A stretch of DNA of 64,000 nucleotides, taken from Glycomyces albidus. Lineage in GTDB: Bacteria; Actinomycetota; Actinomycetes; Mycobacteriales; Micromonosporaceae. Of this stretch, positions 59,197 through 64,000 are shown in pieces. The stretch spans positions 1 through 64,000 of the forward strand of contig NZ_WIAO01000030.1 in the NCBI RefSeq assembly GCF_009451885.1, in the 5' to 3' direction. The position numbers and the translations under genes are program-made. The notes under the pieces are model-generated. The model was given only the letters and a program-made list of their open reading frames with translations, ran no database searches and was not told the origin of the DNA. How positions within the stretch are numbered: position 1 is the stretch's first letter; the number at the start of each line of letters is the position of its first letter.

Positions 59197-60702
59197 ATGC
59201 AATCCTCACCCCGCACGGTCGCCGTCGGCGTCGACCTCGGCTCGGCGACCACGACAGTGTCGACCCGCCGCGACGGCGGGTCTGAGCCACCGGACGTGCG
59301 CCAGAGCGCCACCGCCCTCTCGGACGGCACCGGTACGCGCCACTCGGACGAGCCGGCCCTCATCGGGCTCGCCGTGCCGGCCACCTGGAGCCCGACCCGG
59401 CGCCGCGCCCACGCCGAAGCGGCCGCGAACGCCGGCTTCGACGCGTCGTTCCTGGTGTCCGAGCCCGAGGCCGCCGCCCGGCACTTCGCCGCGGTGCAGG
59501 GGCACCGGCTCGACCCGGGCGCGCCGCTGGTCGTCTGCAATCTCGGCGCCGGCTCGTGCCACGTGGCGGTGGTCCGCCGGGAAGGCGAGCGGTACCAGAT
59601 CGAGGCGGCGACGACCGCCGACGACATCGGCGGGCGCGCGTTCGACCGGCTCCTGCTCGGCCACCTGTCCGAGCGGCTGCGCCGCACGGACGCCGAATAC
59701 CTTGCGCGCGTGCAGAACCCGGGCGAGACCGCGCTGTGCGCGGGCGCGCTCGACGCGGTGCGGCGCGCTCGCGAGCGCCTGTCCGAGCACCATTCCGCGA
59801 CGGTCGCGCTCCCCGGGCTCGACCGCGAACTGCGCCTGACCCGCGAGGACGCCGACCACTGCCTGACTCCGGCGGTCCTGCGGACCGTGAGCCTCATCGA
59901 GGACGCGATGCGGGAGGCGGGGGTCGAGACCGGCCAGGTCGCGGCGCTGCTGCTGGTCGGCGGGGCGAGCCGCACGCCGCTCGTCGCCGACGTGCTGCGG
60001 CACCACTTCGGGGTCGAGCTCGTCCGGCCCGACCTGCCGGACCTGGTGATCGCCGAGGGCGCGGCGCTCGCGGGCCTCGCGCGGATCGGCGGCGACGGCC
60101 GGTCGGCGACCCCGGCGGCGGTCGGGCTCGCCCGGATGCGCACCAGCCCTGAAGTGCTCGTGACGATCCTGGTCGTCGTCATCGCCGTCCTGTCGTTCGC
60201 CGGCGTCGCCCTCCTCAACCGCGGCGGCCCGGAGGTCCAGGGCCTCGACGCCGCCACCGAGACGCCGACGCTGCCCGGCGGGACCGGCGCCTCCGAAGCC
60301 GCCGAGCCGAGCGGTGAAGGGACCCGGGAGGAGTCGGGGGGCGAGCCGGCCCCGGCGGACTCGTCGGACCCGGAGGCGGCCGAGGACGCCACGGCCGCGG
60401 CGGAGTCCGATGCGCCACTGAACGAGTCGCCGTCGAGCCTCGACCCCACGACCGGAGCGGCGAGCCCGGTCGGCCAGGCCGACGCGACCGTGCCGGACGT
60501 CGTGGGCGAATCCCTCGCGGACGCCGAGCGGATCCTCGCGGAAGCCGGATTCACCGCCGTCGCGTCCGAAGGCGTGCGCCGCACCGGCAACGGGAGCGAC
60601 CACTGCGACGTCACCGCGCAGTCCCCTGAGAGCGGCACCGAGCAGTCCCCCGACGACACGGTGACCCTCACCTACACGTACGTCGGCACCGACAACTGCT
60701 GA
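59197..60702 (+). CDS. Membrane-anchored Hsp70-like ATPase with extracellular PASTA domain
   Basis: The 501-residue protein has an Hsp70/actin-like core (about 8-300): phosphate 1 GVDLGSATTTVS, phosphate 2 CNLGAGSCHVAVV (Asn where Hsp70 has Asp, and no Thr-Phe-Asp) and adenosine motif LLLVGGASRTPLV. The N-lobe is about 50 residues shorter than in DnaK, and no substrate-binding domain follows. A membrane helix at 318-341 (LVTILVVVIAVLSFAGVALL) leads to a Glu/Ala/Ser-rich linker and one PASTA domain (about 430-497; VPDVVGESLADAERILAEAG). It is likely a sensor or scaffold, not a chaperone. Confidence 0.85.
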   Translation: MQSSPRTVAVGVDLGSATTTVSTRRDGGSEPPDVRQSATALSDGTGTRHSDEPALIGLAVPATWSPTRRRAHAEAAANAGFDASFLVSEPEAAARHFAAVQGHRLDPGAPLVVCNLGAGSCHVAVVRREGERYQIEAATTADDIGGRAFDRLLLGHLSERLRRTDAEYLARVQNPGETALCAGALDAVRRARERLSEHHSATVALPGLDRELRLTREDADHCLTPAVLRTVSLIEDAMREAGVETGQVAALLLVGGASRTPLVADVLRHHFGVELVRPDLPDLVIAEGAALAGLARIGGDGRSATPAAVGLARMRTSPEVLVTILVVVIAVLSFAGVALLNRGGPEVQGLDAATETPTLPGGTGASEAAEPSGEGTREESGGEPAPADSSDPEAAEDATAAAESDAPLNESPSSLDPTTGAASPVGQADATVPDVVGESLADAERILAEAGFTAVASEGVRRTGNGSDHCDVTAQSPESGTEQSPDDTVTLTYTYVGTDNC

Positions 60703-60769
60703 CCGACTGCTGACGCCGGTGCGCCCGCGGGCGCGGTGCGACGGCACGGCGACGCCGCCCGGTCCCCGG

Positions 60770-60785
60770 CCCCGCGAAAGCGGGG
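60770..60785. terminator. Terminator between Hsp70-PASTA gene and secreted protein gene
   Basis: CCCCGC with GCGGGG around a GAAA loop, between convergent genes; short but stable. Confidence 0.5.
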
Positions 60786-60817
60786 AGCCGGCGTCCGGGC
60801 GGCGCGCGTTCGGGCGG

Positions 60818-61303
60818 CTACTTGCCGCTCCACCACCAGAGCTGGGTCATCTGCTCCACGTAGTACTGGACGATGTACCCGCCCGCCACGGCGTGGTCGC
60901 CCTCTTCGACCCAGTTGAAGTTGCAGTGGACCCAGGTGCCGTAGCCCTTGTTGTTCGCGCACCAGCGGTGGGCGACGCCGTTCTCGGAGTAGACGATGGC
61001 CGCCGCGCCGTAGCCGTCGGCGTCGCCGTCCCTGACGTAGACGTGGTCGCCGCTGTAGTCGACGCAGACCTGCGTCTTCCCATAGGTGGCGCTCGTCGTC
61101 ATGCACTCCCCCTGCGGGAGTCCGACCTGCGCGCCGAACGCGCAGATGACCCGGTCGAGCTCGCAGTCCGCGTAGAACTGGGGCTCGGCCATGGCCGGCG
61201 ACGGCATGGCGAACACGGCGACCAGGGCGGCCGCGAAGAGCGTCGCGACCCGGGCGGCGGCGCGGTCGAGCCTGCGCCGCAGCCGATCAGTGAGTGCCTG
61301 CAC
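60818..61303 (-). CDS. Exported protein of unknown function
   Basis: The GTG at 61303 follows AGGAAGGGGAATCCC, giving 161 residues. A signal peptide ends near AMA-EPQF (about 35). The mature part is rich in Trp/Tyr/Asn and has paired Cys (CELDRVICAFG, GECMTT, VCVDYS, RWCANNKGYGTWVHCNFNW), suggesting a disulfide-bonded secreted fold. No known domain. It lies 17 bp after the next secreted gene and may be transcribed with it. Confidence 0.72.
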   Translation of the reverse strand: MQALTDRLRRRLDRAAARVATLFAAALVAVFAMPSPAMAEPQFYADCELDRVICAFGAQVGLPQGECMTTSATYGKTQVCVDYSGDHVYVRDGDADGYGAAAIVYSENGVAHRWCANNKGYGTWVHCNFNWVEEGDHAVAGGYIVQYYVEQMTQLWWWSGK

Positions 61304-61320
61304 GGGATTCCCCTTCCTGT

Positions 61321-62088
61321 TCACACGCATGAGTGCATGGTGGAGAACGCCGCCGCCTCGGCCTGGGCGGCGGTGTCCGGCTGCGCGTCCTCCAGGGCGC
61401 TGACGATCGCCGCGGCGCCCTCGCCCGCGAGGAGCTCTTCGACGCCCTGGTCGGGCATCTCCTCCGCCGCTGCGGCGAACGCGCCGGCGTCCGCCACGGC
61501 CCCTTCGGATTCGCCGTTGCCGAGGATGCCGTCGTCGAAGGGGATCTCCGAGCCCTCGCCGAGGCCGCGCCACTGCGCCGGGAGGAAGTCGCCGTCGTCG
61601 GTGCAGACGGCCGCTTCCCAGCGGATGGCCATGACGTACTCGTGGCCGAGCTCGACGCGGGGGAAGCCGTGCAGCGCCATCGGGACGGCGTTCTCGGTGT
61701 CGCCTTCGGAGAAGTGCCAGCCGAGGGCCGAGTAGTTCCAGGTCGCGGGGGCCGCCTTCGGGGCGCCCTCCCGCGACCACAGCACCTCCTCGATCGAGAG
61801 CGTCACCGTGCGGCCGATGATGCCCTCGCCGCGTTCGAGTTCCTCCGCGTCCGGCGAGATGACCTGCTCGGACACGGCCTCGACCACGACGACGTGGTCG
61901 GCGTAGGTGACCCAGTCACTCGCCGTGATGCTCGGCAGGTAGTCGGCGCCGTGGCCCATCAGCATCTCGGGCTGGGACGCCGCCGGCTCCTCGGTCGCGG
62001 GAGCGGCGAGGGCCGCGACGGCGATACCGGTGACCGAGGCGGTCGCGATGACGGCGGCCGCCGCTGCGATACGGGTGCGTGTGCGCAT
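61321..62088 (-). CDS. Exported protein of unknown function
   Basis: The 255-residue protein has an N-terminal signal (RIAAAAAVIATASVTGIAVA). The mature part is beta-rich at first (VTLSIEEVLWSREG, HEYVMAIRWEAAVC) and ends in an Ala-rich helical tail. No catalytic motif or known family is recognised. It is second of three exported-protein genes on one strand, nine bases after the metzincin gene, so the two are probably co-expressed. Confidence 0.72.
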   Translation of the reverse strand: MRTRTRIAAAAAVIATASVTGIAVAALAAPATEEPAASQPEMLMGHGADYLPSITASDWVTYADHVVVVEAVSEQVISPDAEELERGEGIIGRTVTLSIEEVLWSREGAPKAAPATWNYSALGWHFSEGDTENAVPMALHGFPRVELGHEYVMAIRWEAAVCTDDGDFLPAQWRGLGEGSEIPFDDGILGNGESEGAVADAGAFAAAAEEMPDQGVEELLAGEGAAAIVSALEDAQPDTAAQAEAAAFSTMHSCV

Positions 62089-62097
62089 GGTTCCTCC

Positions 62098-62754
62098 TCA
62101 GTAGGTGCCGTTGATGTTGTCGATGTTGTTGTCCTGGAGGCCCTCGCCGTCGCTGACGGGGGTCTCCATGCACCCGAGGCGCTCGTCGGTCCGGCTCGTC
62201 AGCGGCGACGCCTGGTCGCCGTGGGTCAGACCTACGGCATGGCCCGTCTCGTGGCAGATGAGCCCCTGGGCGTAGTGGCCGCCGCCGAGGATGCGGATGT
62301 ACTGCTGGTCGCAGCGCAGGTGGTCGGCGGCGTCGTTGCAGAAGGTGACGCCGCTGGAGCCCGAGGGGACGCCGATCCCGCTCTCCTCGTAGACGATGTC
62401 GGTCTCGGCGCTGCCGGAGAACGAGGGCGTGGAGTCGAGGCTGACCGAGAGGTCGGTCGGCTCGAACGTGTTCTCCATGGTGTAGGTGACGCGGTTGCGG
62501 TCCACGGTCTCGAGCATGTTGGTGCCGCCGCTGTCCATGTAGTACGTCAAGGTGGCGTTGTCGGTCTGGCAGGAGAGGTACCCGTTGGGGCTGCTGCCCT
62601 CGTCCACGCAGGCCAGGTTCGCGTACGGCGTGGGGTACATGTTGTCGGTGAACGCCGCCCAGGCGACGCCCGCCGTGACCGCGACCGTCGTGAAGGCGAC
62701 CACGGACAGGCATATCGCCCTGAGGCTCAACCGCTTCGCTGAGGATTTCGACAT
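62098..62754 (-). CDS. Secreted metzincin-type zinc metalloprotease
   Basis: The 218-residue protein has a signal peptide (about 1-33, ending AWA-AFTD). It contains the extended zinc motif HETGHAVGLTH (His168, Glu169, His172, His178) and Met196 (GCMETP) in Met-turn position. The C-terminal part ends DNNIDNINGTY. Catalytic domain size fits a matrixin-like or snapalysin-like enzyme. Substrate unknown. It is the first gene of three exported proteins. Confidence 0.82.
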   Translation of the reverse strand: MSKSSAKRLSLRAICLSVVAFTTVAVTAGVAWAAFTDNMYPTPYANLACVDEGSSPNGYLSCQTDNATLTYYMDSGGTNMLETVDRNRVTYTMENTFEPTDLSVSLDSTPSFSGSAETDIVYEESGIGVPSGSSGVTFCNDAADHLRCDQQYIRILGGGHYAQGLICHETGHAVGLTHGDQASPLTSRTDERLGCMETPVSDGEGLQDNNIDNINGTY

Positions 62755-62906
62755 AGGGGTCTTCCCTTCCGGCCGATCAGTGTGGGGGATGCGGCCTCGG
62801 CCAGCGTAGGGAGCGGGCCGTACAAGGGGCGCATACGAAGCGCATACGCCGCGGCGTCACGCGGGCGAATCCCGTGGTCGCGGACGGTACTGCCCACAGT
62901 GCACCG

Positions 62907-62935
62907 TTGGCCTCCCTGTCCATTCCTGTTAACCT
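62907..62935 (+). promoter_or_regulatory. Leaderless promoter of the SARP/NB-ARC gene
   Basis: TTGGCC (62907-62912), 17-base spacer, TAACCT (62930-62935), seven bases before the ATG at 62943. Confidence 0.6.
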
Positions 62936-62942
62936 GTGCGCC

Positions 62943-64000
62943 ATGCGCTTCAGGGTGCTGGGCCCGCTTCAGGCGGAGTCGGACGGGCGCCGGCTGCGGC
63001 TCGGCGGTCCGCGCCAGCGCGCGGTCCTCGCGGCACTGCTCAGCAGCCCCGGCAAGGCGCTCAGCCGCTCCCGCCTGATCGAACTGGTCTGGGACGAGCC
63101 GACCCCGTCCGCCGAGGCCAACCTGCGCTCCTTCATCTGGAAGCTGCGCAACGTCCTGGCCGAAGCCGGCGACGACGGCCCGCGCATCCTGCACGACCAG
63201 GGGTTCCGGCTCCGGGTCGAGCCCGGGGAGCTCGACCTGTGGGACTTCGACCACCGGGTGGAGCTGGCCCGCCGGGCCCGCGGCGAGGGCCGCACCGCCG
63301 ACGCCGCCGCGGCCTTCGGGCGCGCGCTCGAGCTGGTGCGCGGCGAGCCGTTCCAGGACATCGAAGCGGGGAGCCGGTTCGACTGGGTGCGGGCCGCGCT
63401 CCAAGAGCGCCTCGACCAGGTCGCCGAGGAGCACATCGACCTGAGCATGGACCTCGGAGCCCACGCCGGCCTGGTGGCCGAGCTGCGCGACCGGCTCGCG
63501 CGCCAGCCCCTGCGGGAGCACCTCGCCGCGCAGCTCATGCTCGCGCTCGCGCGGTCGGGCAGGCGCGGCGAGGCGCTGGCGGTCTACCGTCAGACGCGGT
63601 CGGTCCTGGTCGAGGCGCTGGGCGCCGAGCCGGACCGCGAACTCCAGGAGGTCCACCACCGGGTCCTGAACGGCCGCATCGGTTCCGTTGCCGCCTCCCC
63701 CGCCCGCCCGGCGCCGCCCGCCGCACCGGTCGACCTGCTGCCGTTCGACCTGCGCGTCTTCGCCGGGAGGGAACGGGAACTGAAGCTGCTCTCGACCATC
63801 GCGGATGCGGAGTCGGCGCGGATCGCCGTGGTCTCCGGGAGCGCGGGCATGGGCAAGACCGCCGTCGCGGTCCACTGGGCGCACCGGGCCGCGGCCGACT
63901 TCCCGGACGGGCGCCTCTACGCCGACCTGCGGGGCTTCGGCCCCGACGAGAGCGCCGCGGATCCCGGGGAGGTGCTGCGCTCGTTCATCGAGGCGCTCGG
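62943..64000 (+). CDS. AfsR-like SARP regulator with NB-ARC ATPase domain (5' part)
   Basis: The gene is open from the ATG at 62943 to the window edge (352 codons). It has an OmpR-type winged helix (about 1-95; QRAVLAALLSSPGKALSRSR), BTAD (about 100-250; EALGAEPDRELQEVHHRVL) and the beginning of an NB-ARC ATPase with Walker A VVSGSAGMGKTAVAVHWAHR (about 297-316). The rest is outside. AfsR-type proteins integrate signals to activate secondary metabolism. It is divergent from the metzincin gene by 188 bp, so control of the three secreted-protein genes is a reasonable guess. Confidence 0.85.
   Translation, partial: MRFRVLGPLQAESDGRRLRLGGPRQRAVLAALLSSPGKALSRSRLIELVWDEPTPSAEANLRSFIWKLRNVLAEAGDDGPRILHDQGFRLRVEPGELDLWDFDHRVELARRARGEGRTADAAAAFGRALELVRGEPFQDIEAGSRFDWVRAALQERLDQVAEEHIDLSMDLGAHAGLVAELRDRLARQPLREHLAAQLMLALARSGRRGEALAVYRQTRSVLVEALGAEPDRELQEVHHRVLNGRIGSVAASPARPAPPAAPVDLLPFDLRVFAGRERELKLLSTIADAESARIAVVSGSAGMGKTAVAVHWAHRAAADFPDGRLYADLRGFGPDESAADPGEVLRSFIEAL

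Noticed and set aside
57013-59202. Long minus-strand frame continuous with the alpha/beta hydrolase
   Set aside because: Arg/Pro/His-rich shadow of the BTAD gene; hydrolase motifs begin only at the ATG at 57012.

Overview
The window is very GC-rich, with strong third-position GC bias, GTG/TTG starts beside ATG, actinobacterial regulator families (SARP/BTAD, MEDS-type anti-sigma proteins, a SigB/SigF-type sigma factor), leaderless promoters ending in TANNNT, Tat and lipoprotein signals, and an ngcEFG sugar importer with no ATPase gene. This points to a high-GC filamentous actinomycete; a Glycomyces-like genus is only a guess. No tRNA, rRNA, CRISPR array or phage block was seen. The left edge cuts an IS3-family element, and the right edge cuts an AfsR-like regulator gene.

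Layout. 1-6.4 kb: IS end, small Cys-rich protein, exported GH43-AbfB glycosidase, membrane-anchored serine hydrolase, NarL-type two-component system. 6.6-14.0 kb: a seven-gene minus-strand GlcNAc/chitooligosaccharide locus: RpiR regulator, SIS protein, NgcE, NgcF, NgcG, secreted GH16 enzyme with a CBM5/12-like module, and GlcNAc-type kinase. 14.2-20.4 kb: single genes (quinone oxidoreductase, lipid kinase, LacI regulator, serine hydrolase, DUF4291, exported SH3-like protein, SARP). 20.6-25.5 kb: LacI, PfkB kinase, RpiB-type isomerase and MHS transporter, overlapping or closely spaced behind two LacI-type operators, then a VOC protein beyond a bidirectional terminator. 25.6-29.6 kb: a stress-type sigma factor between two MEDS plus HATPase anti-sigma paralogues, a STAS protein and a 48-residue membrane protein. 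29.8-43.3 kb: mostly single regulator/target pairs (TetR/DUF418, MerR/membrane protein, ArsR/SRPBCC) and enzymes.

43.9-52.5 kb: a complete minus-strand trans-4-hydroxyproline degradation operon: proline iminopeptidase, three-subunit D-hydroxyproline dehydrogenase, hydroxypyrroline-carboxylate deaminase, 4-hydroxyproline 2-epimerase and alpha-ketoglutarate semialdehyde dehydrogenase. Together these would take N-terminal Pro/Hyp from peptides to alpha-ketoglutarate. A perfect 12-bp inverted repeat lies upstream, but no regulator gene is adjacent. 52.8-64 kb: MFS transporter, MerR-HEAT regulator with a HEAT partner, alpha/beta hydrolase, BTAD regulator, a membrane Hsp70-PASTA protein, three exported proteins including a metzincin, and a SARP/NB-ARC regulator.

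Two themes recur. Several metabolic enzymes carry long Ala/Pro/Ser/Gly-rich disordered insertions or tails (GlcNAc kinase, PfkB kinase and all the oxidoreductase subunits of the hydroxyproline operon). Many regulators sit beside readable operators, so the local wiring can be proposed from sequence alone.
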